Source: Xiphophorus maculatus (Eukaryota > Chordata > Actinopteri > Cyprinodontiformes > Poeciliidae). From it: 64,000 nt of DNA. Below are positions 25,985 through 37,700 of this stretch, in pieces; positions within the stretch are counted from its first letter, which is position 1, and every line of letters begins with the position of its first letter. The stretch lies in the NCBI RefSeq assembly GCF_002775205.1, contig NC_036456.1, forward strand, positions 22,936,968-23,000,967. The letters are read 5' to 3'. Under the pieces are notes generated by a model. The model did not search any database, was not told the DNA's origin, and saw nothing but the letters and a program-made list of their open reading frames with translations. A program made the position numbers and the translations under genes.

Positions 25985-28624
25985 ATGAAGTCGTTGGCTG
26001 TGTTCCTCCTTCTTTTCTCCATCATGGAGAAATACTCACCGGCACATGGTGACGGTGAGTATTTATTAAATATAAAGAATCATAAAGTGACAAACATACT
26101 AAACTCCTGCTTAAGGAGGATTAGTCCCAGATCATGGCTCTCCTGGTGACGGTCAGTGGATGTTTTCAGTCATTGTTTTTATTTCCTCTGCATTAATGCT
26201 CAAAACACAAACTCTAAAATATATCTTCTTGTATGATATTTTATTAAAACATAATGTATTCCTTCTCCATATTATTTAGTAGGCTCTTTATCTTAAAATG
26301 TCTCCACTGTACCTTTTGAAGTACACACTGAGTTATTTCTCATCAGTGTGAGAGTTATCTTTTAGAATAAATTTAACGTTACATCATTTTGATGTTGCAG
26401 TCTGTCACAAATAACAGACTTGCTATAAGGCCTTATAGCAAATAAGGTTGTTATAAGACTCATGCCACATACACAACTTAATCTGAACTCTGCATTTGTT
26501 TGTCAGAACAAGTTCATTTGTTCAGGAGAACTGTTGAGTGTCCCTCTGACTGGACTGCATTCAACAATCGCTGTTTCAGATTTGTTGCCGATGCCAAGAC
26601 TTGGGCTGGAGCTGAGGTGATTTCCGGCAACAATGTTCTCTTAATTTTGTTTTACTGTCTTTTATTTTACAGTTCTTAATTAACAAAGTCCAGCTACTTC
26701 TTCAGCACATCAATATGTGTTTATCTGTAGAAAAACTGTATGTCCTTGGGGGGAAACCTTGCATCAGTTCACAGCAAGGAGGATTACCATCAGATTCAGA
26801 CTCTGATATTTAAGGCATCTCGTAAGCCCAGTATAACATGGATCGGAGGCAGTGATGCACAGGAGGTATTGTTACCAGAATACTTTGGTTGTTAAGTATT
26901 TTGTGAAACATTGAATGAAACGTGTCATCTGCTGTATATTGTCTTCCAGTCAAAGATTTGGTTGTGGAGCGATGGAACCCCTATGACCTACACAAACTGG
27001 TGTCCAGGACAGCCTAATGGATTCTTCCGTCAGAAGTGCATACAGATGAACTATTCAAGTAAAAGAAAATTTCACACAACCTGTTTTTTCAGTTGGTAAA
27101 AGAACTCATTGGTGAAAAGCTTATTTATTGTGCATTCTAACTTTGTAGTTTATCTATATAAACATTTACTGCACTGACAGGAGGTGATTATTTTTTTGTG
27201 GTAAAAAGTTTTATTTGATCAACTTTTCCAAAATATATTATGATACAGTGTAGACCAGTGGTTCCCAACCCCCGGGCCGCGGACCGGTACCGGTTCGTGG
27301 ACCAATTGGTACCGGGCCGCGCAAGAAATAATTAAATATTTCCGTTTTATGTATTATTTGAGTCTGGGGGATCTTTCATTTTGAAAATCCTTTAACCGGA
27401 TTCTCTCGGTTCTTGCACGCCAACATTGAGCCACAAGCAGCAAAATGAGTCAGAAACAGATCAGATTCTTTGGAAAGTTTCTTTATGAAGGGAAAAGGCC
27501 CAGAGAAGAGACAGGAGGATGGATTTATCCCGGTAGGTGATTCCCACAGTCCAAGCTCTGCATGATGTGGTGACCGGATGTTAATGAGGCAATGAAGCTT
27601 CAAACTGCTTAGAGACCAAGAACCCTGAGTCGTTATTGTGGGTTAAAATTTTCACAAAAGTAAAATGTTCGTTTTTGTAGCGCATCTGTATCTTATTTTG
27701 AAGGGATACGTAAACGTTACCATAGCGACCAGAGTCAGAGAGCGTTAGGACAGTGGAGAGACGAGATGAGAGGAGAGGAGCTTGTGAGTTTTAGGTCTGG
27801 TTCACACGATTTAAGGATTGTTGGCCGATTTTCCAAACCTCTGTGACCACAGAGCCGATAAAAGTCCAACTGGTTCGGTCGGTTCGTGAGTCCAGCAACA
27901 TGGCAGGAGCAACACACCACAGAACCGGTTCCACTCACGAACATCCCGATTCCAGAAGAAAATCCAGTAAATCCCCCAACAGACCATACATGAATTTAGA
28001 ATAATCAAATGATTACGATTTAGAACCAGCAGTGATAGTTTGTGGCTCATTTTAAGCGATAAAAGAGGTGAGAAGAAGAAAACATGTTTGATAAATAAAC
28101 TGTTTAGGATTCCCCTCCGTTCTTGCATCACCGCGCTTTCTGATTGGCTACCTGTCACATTCAACAGGCTGTGTTCTCGCTCCCAGTCAGGGAAAACCCC
28201 AAAGGCTGAGATAATCGGGCCAAGACAATGTTCAATAAGCCCGATTTTAGACCGGGCATGTTCAACACACCACCACGTAACACACCACACACTGCAGGAC
28301 ATTGTAGGATTGTTGTAAAGGGAAAATCGGGGCAAAAGAGACAAAATAAGGCTTCAGCGGGAACACCAAATGCAGAAGCATTATCTGACGGTTTCTCCTC
28401 CCTCCCACCCTGGGCCGCAGCAAAATTGCTAATTCTTGACCGGTCCGCGGTAATAAAAAGGTTGGAGACCACTGGTGTAGACCGCTTAGTGATTTTTATG
28501 ATGTGATGTCTGATTTGTTTTCTTGCTTCTAGAAAAAGTGTGCTGGGATGACGTGAAGTGTTCTCTGAAGCTGCCGTCTGTCTGCGTCAAGAGAAACTCA
28601 CCAGCCACAGAGGCTGCGGCTTAA
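25985..28624 (+). CDS. Secreted C-type lectin C (QPN type)
   Basis: Exons 25985-26054, 26507-26616, 26731-26865, 26950-27058 and a last exon of about 92 nt ending at 28624 give a 171-aa protein with the same intron phases as lectin B. The signal peptide is identical to B. I count 15 amino-acid replacements against about 3 silent codon changes relative to B. They cluster in exon 3 (TAFNNRC versus TPVNDGC), exon 4, and the loop after QPN in exon 5 (GFFRQKC versus GHGFQNC). All framework cysteines, QPN and CWDD are kept, so it should fold and be secreted. Intron 5 was enlarged by a hAT element without touching splice sites. AATAAA follows near 28,674. It is a functional-looking, recently diverged paralogue. 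Confidence 0.9.
27256..28474. mobile_element. hAT-type transposon (composite, non-autonomous) in lectin C intron 5
   Basis: Termini 'cagtggttcccaacc' and 'ggttggagaccactg' are inverted repeats. The flanking 8 bp 'gtgtagac' is duplicated exactly (27,248-27,255 and 28,475-28,482). Unit B has a single 'gtgtagac' at 22,130-22,137, the unoccupied site. The interior contains a short open stretch (MSQKQIRFFGKFLYEG...) ending at a 'ggtaggt' donor-like site, but no full transposase. A related interior lies at 61,345-62,620. Confidence 0.92.
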
Positions 28625-28980
28625 AGCAGATCCAGTGCAGGATGACTGCACCGTGTTTCTTTTTCCTGCAAAATAAAATAAAAAAATAATAAAAATTGTG
28701 AAATGAGAAACTCTTCCTGTTTTTAATTTCACCTCCCTATAGCTTCGTAATCATGCTGTTTAAGTCAAATGTTGCAGCAAATTTTATTTTCATAAATAAG
28801 TTGCTAAGTCAGGAGTTTTCTCTGTGAAACGTGTTGAGCACAAATGAACTAAAATACAAAGCTGTGCATTGAACTGGAGGAAAGAAAGGACCCAGTGATA
28901 ACTGTATGCTGTGTGTATTAGTTTAGCATAAAGAATGAAATCATTTTGACTTTGGGATTCGTTTCATCTTCACATGTTCA

Positions 28981-29420
28981 GGTTGTGGCCCATGCTGGCA
29001 GGAACATCATCCAACCTCACAGTTTGAAAATCCCCCAAACCCATTCAAGACATTCCAACTGAGGAATGGCCCAAAGAAGGCTTCAAGCCAGATGTTTTCT
29101 TTGGCATGACGGTGGTAAGAGTTTGTCCTGCAACTGGTAGGTTGCCAGTTCGAGTCCTCTCCTCATCCGTCACTGTTGTTGTGTCCTTGGACAAGATCCT
29201 CCACCCACCTTACCTGCAGGTGGTGGTCAGGTAAGGTGGTGGAACTCACCAGCTGATGGCGCCGGTGAGTCGCAGCCTCACAGTTTGATTGGGAACGACA
29301 GATAAACGCTGTATAAGTCTGATGTCATTTCCTTTGTGCACTGTTGTGGTTGTGGGACTTCTGAGATGAAGGTCCCAGACTTTGAGTCCAGGATGAAACG
29401 CATCATGTGAGAGAAACTTA
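28981..29420 (+). pseudogene. Fossil BTN-like V-domain exon (unit C), split by a SINE
   Basis: 28,981-29,109 duplicates the fossil V exon of unit B. The exon continues after the SINE at about 29,350-29,420: 'tctgagatgaaggtcccaga' and 'ctttgagtccaggatgaa' align with FEMKNLAFEFRTS of BTN-like gene 1. In-frame stops are present. It therefore represents most of one V exon of a lost BTN copy downstream of lectin C. Confidence 0.75.
29107..29345 (+). mobile_element. tRNA-derived SINE inside the fossil V exon
   Basis: A tRNA-like head ('ggtggtaagagtttg ... aggttgccagttcgagtcc' with a B-box-like segment) is followed by the typical 'gttgtgtccttggacaagat', 'cacccacctt' and 'cgctgtataag' blocks of a widespread teleost SINE. 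Its first bases also remain at the end of unit B, so it was inserted before the lectin duplication. Confidence 0.8.
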
Positions 29421-30567
29421 GGGTTCATTGCCTTACCAGGGGTATATTGACATGTGGCAGTTGATCTGAATCAGGTAAAGGTTTGTGGTTTGTGATCCAT
29501 CGCAAACCTCATTTTGGACTAACTTAAAGATGACTTGAACTTTTAAAATCCTACATTTTATAATATATTAACCAGCCTCAAGGTTGTGTTATAACTTTAG
29601 AAAAGGCTAAAATTTTAGTGTAAAACTTTTCCAAGATACTGTAAATATTCTGAATGAGTTAGCTTTAGACTATGTTAGATTATTAAAAAGATTGTGAGAA
29701 TTAAAGGATATGAAATACATTTTTGAGTTGGAGATTAAACTGAGATCTGTGTGATATTAAATAAGAATTAAATATTTTGTTCTATTAATAATCTTATAAG
29801 AAATACTGGAAAGAAGACTAAATATTTTTACTATAAGGAATAAAAAAATAACCTGGCATATTGATGAATGAAGCTTCACAAAATCTGTTGAAGAGTAAAA
29901 AGTGACCTGATAGTATTTTAATTATTTTAATATTTATACTTAATTTTTGTAAATGACATGTAAAATGAAAACATTTTTCCTGACAGGAAAAAAAATGAAT
30001 TGGAATAATTCATGCAAACTTCTGAGCAAACTTCCAACCGTCTTCTTGTTTATTTTATTAACATGTAAGTTTGTAATGAATTAGCCTTTAAAGTCTATAA
30101 TTGTATGAAAGTTGTTTTCTTCTTTTTCCAAGTTAGTTATGACAGAGTTGTCATAAATGTTTGCATGTCTTTAGGTAACAATGTGGACGAACAGGCTGGG
30201 ATTTTCCATTCACTCAAACAAGCTAAACATTAACTGTTCATAACCACTTTGTGGTTTCAGTTCTGATGTTTGGCTGCGGTTCCTTCGCCATCTTTCAGAC
30301 ACCAAGAGGTTACGCAGGTTTGCACTTTGTCACGAGAGAAGAGCTGCACCCTTAAAACAATTGTGTTCGTTTGCACACGGTATCTGTGGCCTGATCACGT
30401 ACATGAATGCGCCACACCCAGAAAAGAAAAGAGGTTTATGAATGAAGTCACAGAGTCAGACCAGCTTTGGATTTAAAAGGCCTCTTCACACGTGGATTTT
30501 GTTTTTTTAAATTAAACAACTTTTTTTTTTTCTTGTGAAACTGAAATTCGGTTCCGATCACCTGGTG

Positions 30568-30613
30568 ATGTATTTCTGGCTTTGCTTTGTGGTTGGAGCG
30601 ATCCTCTTTAAAG
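30568..30613 (+). other. Orphan BTN-type signal-peptide exon (possible alternative exon 1)
   Basis: ATG at 30,568 opens MYFWLCFVVGAILFK and ends in phase 1 at a good donor (G|GTATGT, 30,613/30,614). Length (46 nt), phase and the upstream 'atcacctggtg' block match exon 1 of BTN-like gene 1 and its relic at 17,271. It could splice in frame to the V exon at 34,144 and so be an alternative first exon of gene 2. Alternatively it is the leftover of the BTN copy whose V exon is fossilised at 28,981. The sequence alone does not decide. Confidence 0.6.
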
Positions 30614-30731
30614 GTATGTAAAAATATCAAAACATTCCTTAGAATATATGATGTAGGTGATAAAATAACAGTCTGAGATTTAATCATTCAAACTTGTGTA
30701 ACAAAACAGGATCAAAGACAACAAAGCAAAC

Positions 30732-30910
30732 TTTTTTTAACCCCTCCAGGGGTCGTTTGTGGGCTCTAGTGTCCCTTATATGATAGTAGGCTGACAGGAA
30801 AGGGGGAAGGGAAGACATGCGGCAAATATGGTCGGGTCCGGGAGTCGAACCCGCGACGAGGACTCAAGGCCTCCAAACATGGGTCACTCTATCCCCTACC
30901 CACTAATGGG
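30732..30910 (-). mobile_element. tRNA-derived SINE
   Basis: Minus-strand SINE with a tRNA-like 5' part (B box from 'gggagtcgaacccgcgacg') and a poly-A-like end seen as the T run at 30,732. It is closely related to the copy at 58,172-58,371. Confidence 0.75.
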
Positions 30911-31269
30911 ATCAAGTTGTAAACTGACATTTCCTATCAAATATTCATGGAAATTTGATCCTTAAGATTTTGGGTTTTCTTTCGATGTTTAAATGAAAAA
31001 ATTACATTTGTGATTTTGTGTATGCTTATAGTAAAATCCCACACTTCTGTCTTACTGTGCTGGTAGACCACCTGGAGTTGGTCCTTGTTGCTGCGGAGAC
31101 CAAATATACTGAATTTATTTTATTGTTATTATTTGAATTTAAGCACTACATTAACATGTTTGCAAATACAGTCACAATATATATTTTTATTCAAAAACAA
31201 TATATTTAATGTGTCGTTATTATTATTATCATGTGTCTTCACTTGTTGCTGGGATTTATTTTGCCAGAA

Positions 31270-31441
<172 letters not shown>

Positions 31442-31680
31442 CATGCTGTTATGAAGCGTGAACCTGTCATGTCCTACTGCAGTGAAAGCAGCACGACGCA
31501 GCATTGAATTAAAAAATAACCTCGAGAAATCTCAGTTTCACGGTTAACTTTCGATTTTATACTGGCAAATTGAAAAGACCAACCAGATTGTACACATTCG
31601 TGAAAAATGCAAACATTGGAATGTTGTGACTGATTTTTCGGAGTTACAATAAATGCAACATTTCGTAATGAAAAATGAAG

Positions 31681-31691
31681 CGGAAGTAAAA
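31681..31691 (+). promoter_or_regulatory. Candidate PU.1/ETS site upstream of BTN-like gene 2
   Basis: 'aagcggaagtaaaag' contains an ETS core CGGAAGT in a purine-rich PU.1-like context, about 95 bp upstream of the ATG at 31,780. No TATA box is evident there. Haematopoietic receptor promoters often use such sites, so leukocyte expression is a reasonable but unproven inference. Confidence 0.35.
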
Positions 31692-31779
31692 GTTCCTGTC
31701 TGTGTCTGAAAGTGAGCGAATGATTGTTGCTTTTTGTCCTGAGAATAAAGTAAAGATAACTTCATATTACCGCTCAGTG

Positions 31780-34700
31780 ATGTATTTGCCTCTTGTCCTG
31801 GTTCAGGTTTTACTCACAGGTAAGGAGTAATATCTTTTTTTTCCCTGTAATGTCGGAGACGATTTGCGGCGAATCACAGTCATCCGACCGTGTCGTGTTT
31901 ATTTGTGTTTATTTGTGTTTATTTGTGATCGTTTGCATAAAGTTTTCTCTAGTGATAAGAACCAAGCGGTTTACTATCAGGAGTTAACTGACAGGAAAAA
32001 GGGGCTTAATGATAATTAAATCGCCACTATTATTGATTATTGTTACATGAGTGAAATAAACTTGCTGTTGATTGGTGTGCATTCCATGATAGTGTATTCA
32101 TCCGACTGTGGGTAAACAAATAGTCCATGGGCGTAGGTTTGGGTATGGACGGTCGTGACATGTCATGACCAATATTCAAGGGATATAAAATAGTCCCGAC
32201 CAATTTTTGCCATATTAATAAAAAAAACAACAACATATGTATTCTTTAACAAAAACAAAATAAATGAACGAAAATCTACATTGATTAGTTTAGTAAGTTG
32301 TAAGGTCCCACCAAAACTTAGACCAAACCTACGCCCTTGCAATAGTCTATTGTTCAAGCAGTTTCATCTTTTCATTTTGAAACAATGAGACATCGGATGT
32401 TTACAGGAAGGTGTGTTAGCAGTTGATTCAGATAACTTCATGTAAAAATGAAAGCGGACAGTGTGAAAACGAACTGACTCAGAGGATTGAGTGTCTTCTG
32501 CTTCCTGTGGCCCCTGGACAAACTGCTGGCCCCACGTTCACCACCACGTTTTGTATTTGTGTACAAATTGTGAGTGTAATTAGGTTTTTGATGTGTCTAT
32601 TTAGTCCATTTATAATAGACACACTTCCAGCATTTACATTTCTGTCATGTAGTTGTGTCCATTATGTACATTATGACAACCTTCATCTTGAAACATTTTG
32701 TCTAATGGACACAATTAAAGTAATTTGTATCAGACGACTGTCAGGTTTTTGTTTTTGTGAAAATAAGGAACTTACCCTCAAAGGTGAAAAAGATAGAGCT
32801 TTACCCCTTGAATTGCTTTTAAAGATAATTAAAAGTAATTATCTTGGATAATAGAGCTGTGAGATGCACATATGTATTCACACAATAATGTAGCAGTAAT
32901 TATCTTTATTTCATCCAAAGTTACTCATTTAAAGTCAATCAAATTCACATTTTTGAGTTTAAATCAGTTTAGTTCACTACTTTTTTTGTTTTTCTTTTGC
33001 TAAATAAATAGTTTTATAATCTTATTTAGGGCTATGAAAGGTCTATTGGCATCGTCTTAATCCTATTTTATTTTTCACATCTGAGACGATGACAGAACTT
33101 TGGTTCCTCCTGCTTAACTTCATAATATGTTGAGGAAAAGAAAGAAAACATCACAAAGTCCAGGATATGTGAGATTTTAACGTATTTCAAGTAAGTTTAA
33201 AGTAAGTTCAGTCGAAATATCAAATTATTGAAACACTTAAACGACTGGCCAGATTCTCTGTATTTTCACTTTGACTTGCATACTCAAGAACTACAGAGAG
33301 TGAAGAATCCTGGCCCAGTTCTACATTTATTTCTTGATGTATTTAGTTACATAATGAACCTGGGATTTATGTATTTCGGTATTTAGAGAAAGATAATTAC
33401 ATTTCTCCAAATGCTTTCTCTGCTTTGAGTCAAACGATATTTGGGCCTTATGGTTTCTGTTCACAAATCAGAAGAGTGATATTCCAGACTGGTGTGACTT
33501 GACAAAATATCATCATCACTCATAAAATCTGCTTTGAAATGGCAAATAAACTCTGGACGTTAACGTACGGGGAAAAAATGAAACGGGAGTAAAAATTTAG
33601 TTTTCTTGACATTTAATTTAAATATTACATATGCCTTTTTAAATAATCAATAAGAAATAAAAAACATTATAAAATAGTTATAGGAATCTACCCCCATCCT
33701 GCAAGGCCGTCTTGTCATCACCCTAATTTTTAGCTCCCTCCTCAGATTTCCCTGCTAAATTTAAGTCCAGACCTTAATTGTCCCTGAAAAACCTCCATAG
33801 TTGGAGTTTAGGTTGATAATTGATTGTAAATTGATTCATACATGGTTGAAAAATCCCTTCTTTCAGTTTTGTTATGCATAATTAGCAGATGCTGTGGTAA
33901 CATTTTATTTGATGGGATGTAAAGACTGTTAATGACACTGTCATAAACATCATCACTTCATGAATGTCTATGGCTGCTATCATGATGTGTTATTAGATAA
34001 ATAAGACTCTTTATTATCACAATATCATGTTTATGATGATGTAAAGTCTGTAATACTTCAAATAAAATGTTACCGATGCAGCTAGTATTTTGTTTTTGTC
34101 ATTGGAAAAGTCAGTAATCTGCCAGTGATGCTAATTTTTGCAGGAGTTTCTTTGGCACAAGCTCAGCCTAAACAAGTTGATGCCTTTGCTGGTGGAGACA
34201 TCATCCTTCCCTGCACTTTCAACATCCCAGCTAATAAAGACATTCCTACGGTGGAGTGGTCCAAAGTGGTGGAAGGGCCCAAGCCAGTAATCGTCTTCTT
34301 GTACCGCGATGGCTGCGAGATCTTCGGGATGAAGGATCCCGACTTCGAGTACCGGACGAACCTCATCTTGAGACAGCTGCAATATGGGAACTACTCACTA
34401 AGAATCTCCGAATTGAAGCTGTCCGACAGCGGAACGTACCAATGTCTGATAATCCAAAAGAACGGAGCCAAAGAACAAACACAAGTGGAGCTGGTTGTTG
34501 GTACGTTTCTTACAGTCACTTTTGTTTGCTAAGCCGTCTGTTCCCACCATTTATTGATGGAGAGAGTTAACGCAGTTCAGTAAGTCATTTTATTCTAATA
34601 GCATCGTTTAAGATCAAGGTTACAAAAGGCTTGATGTATGATTTTGGCAACTATGAGGAATGTAAGGGGTAAACATTTATTGCTGTAAGCAGGAGCACAA

Positions 34701-37700
34701 TATTTTGTTGTTTTAGAGAAGAAAAAGGATTGTGATATGATTTGGACTTATGGGCTCAAATCAGTGACCTGCAGTGAGATTCATGACTGGTGAGACTCCA
34801 CCAGACTCAAATGTACAAATCCACAATAAAAATATAGAAGCTATATTTTAATTCTGACCATACCTGATTAAAGTGTCTAACAATATGATTGCAAGAAAGA
34901 TAAAATAATATTTAATAAGGTAAAAAAATATATATTTAAATGTTTTGTTTGGCTGACCTCTCTGTTCTGATTAAAACTGAAAATTGTGTTTAATCATAAC
35001 TTTATTTTACAACGTCAAATATCTCTATCATTCTGTTAAAAAGGAAATAAATAACATCCTTGTTTCTAGTTTTTCTTTCATTTTCAAGAATATGGCAGCT
35101 GAAGAGAGTGGCCTTGAACGGTTCTCTTCCGTCTGAACTGTTTTCAATGCGTAGAAGAAGAATACCTCTTGCTCGTTATGTCTGTGGGCTCAACACTGCC
35201 TCCTGTCAGTGAGGCATGATACTTTCTGCCTCTGCCACTGCATTTTCACTGCATATTTATGGCCGATCAGAAATAAGTCACATTAAATGTATCAAACAGA
35301 CTACGGAGCGTCAGCATATGTAGAAAATGTGTTATTAAACAAGCACATTGGCAATATAAAGACAGGCAGCAATGGGCACCAATTGCTTGCTTCATTCACT
35401 TGTGTGGTACAGCGCCCCCAGAGGTGAGGCTCAGCAATGCACTGCCTCATCCAGGTCTTATTTCAACTATTTCAACAAGCAATGTGTAAATTCAGCAATT
35501 TTGACCATAAAAATGATGAAATTACCAATAGGGGAAAAAATTCCTAGAAAATCCAAATGGACAAATTGATTTTCTTTCATCACTGTCATCTATTTTACTG
35601 TTCATGGCCTTATTTTTAATTACCGGGATTAAAGGCCCACACTTCACTGTCTCCAGTCTATACATACACCTCACCTATAAAAGGCAAACGTTGGCTAAAA
35701 ATCCATCAGCCAGTAACAGAGGAAACATTCCCTTTGAGTTGGTGAATATTTACTTTTAAACTCTCTTCACGGCAGTGGTAGTGATGGTCTGTGATCTCTG
35801 TCTCCACAGATTCGTTATCGGATCCGAAGTTTTCTGTGGTTTCTACTGACGGTGGAGAAGTGACCGTTGAGTGTAAAGCCCTCTGCTGGAAGCCAGCGCC
35901 ATTTATGACAATCCTGGATGATGAAGGAAAAAGACTCTCTGACGAACAGCCAAAACAAGAACAAGATCCCAGAGGATGTTACAACACGAAGCAAAATGTC
36001 ACTCTGCTAAAACCAGTAAACAGGTGAGTTACCTTTACAGTCTCTTCATATTTCTGATGGTGTTTGAACAGACTGGTAGATAAATCCAGGTGTTTTGGAG
36101 TGTGAGCATCTTTTTATGCCAACCACTAGAGGGAGCTGATGCTCCACCAGTTATAAACATCTCACTGGTTTCCAGAATGAAAGATTTTTACATTATTAGA
36201 CCAGCATTATTTCACGTCAGCAATTAAACTATTGTTTGTTTCACTAAATGTCTCTAAGATCTGCTTGGATACTTTCAATTTTACTGCAAATCTTTGTGTT
36301 GTTAATATCAACATTTCTCAGGAAAAGCTGGTAATTTTGTAACATATTACATAATTCGTTACAGGCTTGTGTGCAGAGTCGAGCAGACAGGGAGGAATCA
36401 AAGCAAGGTGGCAGAAATACTCCTTCCAGGTACAAATCTCTGATAGTTTTAATTTTAAATTATTGTTTTTAAAGGATTTTTCCATCTTAGGTAATCATTT
36501 ATTTCATTTACATGATGCAGAATGATGCCACCTTAATAAAACATTCTTTAAACTAGAGATGCATGATCCGATATTAATATCTGTATCGATCCGGAAGTGG
36601 AAAAAAATTCTAGATGGGGTATCAGTGACAATGTGGCCTCTCCATAAGGGCGGATCTATTCAGTCTATTTCTACGCTTTGTGCTCTGAGTGACATCATGG
36701 TTTGTTATTTATTTTACATTATATTTAGAATTCCTAATTGCACTTTCTGAACCATTTCAAAGGTTTGTTGAAGTTTATTTTGTACATATTTGACCAAGAT
36801 GGCCAACCTATTGGTTTTATCGGTTTTAGTTTCTTTATTATTTGTGTTAAATCGGCTGTTAAACTCACTAATTGCACTGACTGAACAAATTCAAGTTGCT
36901 TTTACTGGTGCAGAGTTACCAAGTAAATCTGTAATGTAGTATGCTGTTGTCTGTTTTACAAAAAAGAAACATTTTAAGTCAGTTCAGCAGTTTTTTTCTA
37001 TATCAGATTGATATCGGCTGATACTAAACCTCAGACTTTGGTATCAGAAATGAAAATGGTGGATCGTCACATCAATACTTTAAAAATGGATGAAATTTGT
37101 TCTTGTTTATTCTATACATTTTTGTGTAAAATCAGCTCAACTGCTTTCAGTTGGCTCGACCTAATTAAAACCCAGTGCTAGAAATAAAAAATGTTATGAT
37201 CTTACAGCCAACAGATAACAGACCTGTTTTTCATAACTCGATGTCGAATTTGTGACCCTTGAAAAAATGCACTACTTATTTTGCCACAGAAAAAAGGGCA
37301 TAATACAAACTCTTAGTATATTGGTATATTTATATCTTTACACATCTTTCACTACAGGTTTCTGGAAGGAATCCCAGAGTGCTGCCATTTGCCTCTCAGC
37401 AGCAGGAACAGCAATAGGTTGCCTGACGAGTTTCACTTTGTATCGGTTGATCAAGAAACGCTCCAGTTCTGGTAAGTTGTTTAAATCACATTAAAAAAAT
37501 ACAGATCTATGAGTGAAACAGCATGGCAGACAAGCTCCAATACATAATTTATATATTGTATTATATTTACACACTCACCGGCCACTTTATTAGGTACGCC
37601 TGTCCAACTGTTCATTAATGCAAATGTTAAATCAGTAAAATCACATGGCAGCAACTCAATGCATTTAGGCATGTAGAAAAGGCCAAGACGATCTGCTGCA

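Larger units (their letters stand above)
24539..29110 (+). repeat. Segmental duplication, unit C
   Basis: This is the direct copy of 19,053-22,772, carrying lectin C. It differs by a 1.2 kb hAT insertion in intron 5 and by loss of about 400 bp upstream of the promoter. One breakpoint of that loss lies at the repeated word 'ctctaatatgt', which occurs in unit B near 20,183 and 20,501. Flanking non-coding sequence is otherwise almost identical, so the duplication is recent. Confidence 0.92.

Noticed and set aside
27811-28506. Several overlapping open frames on both strands
   Set aside because: They lie inside the composite hAT element, overlap each other and show no conserved domain.
32423-32851. 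142-codon open frame between exons 1 and 2 of BTN-like gene 2
   Set aside because: No recognisable domain, no signal peptide or splice context, and AT-rich composition like the surrounding intron. Kept only as the longest unexplained frame.
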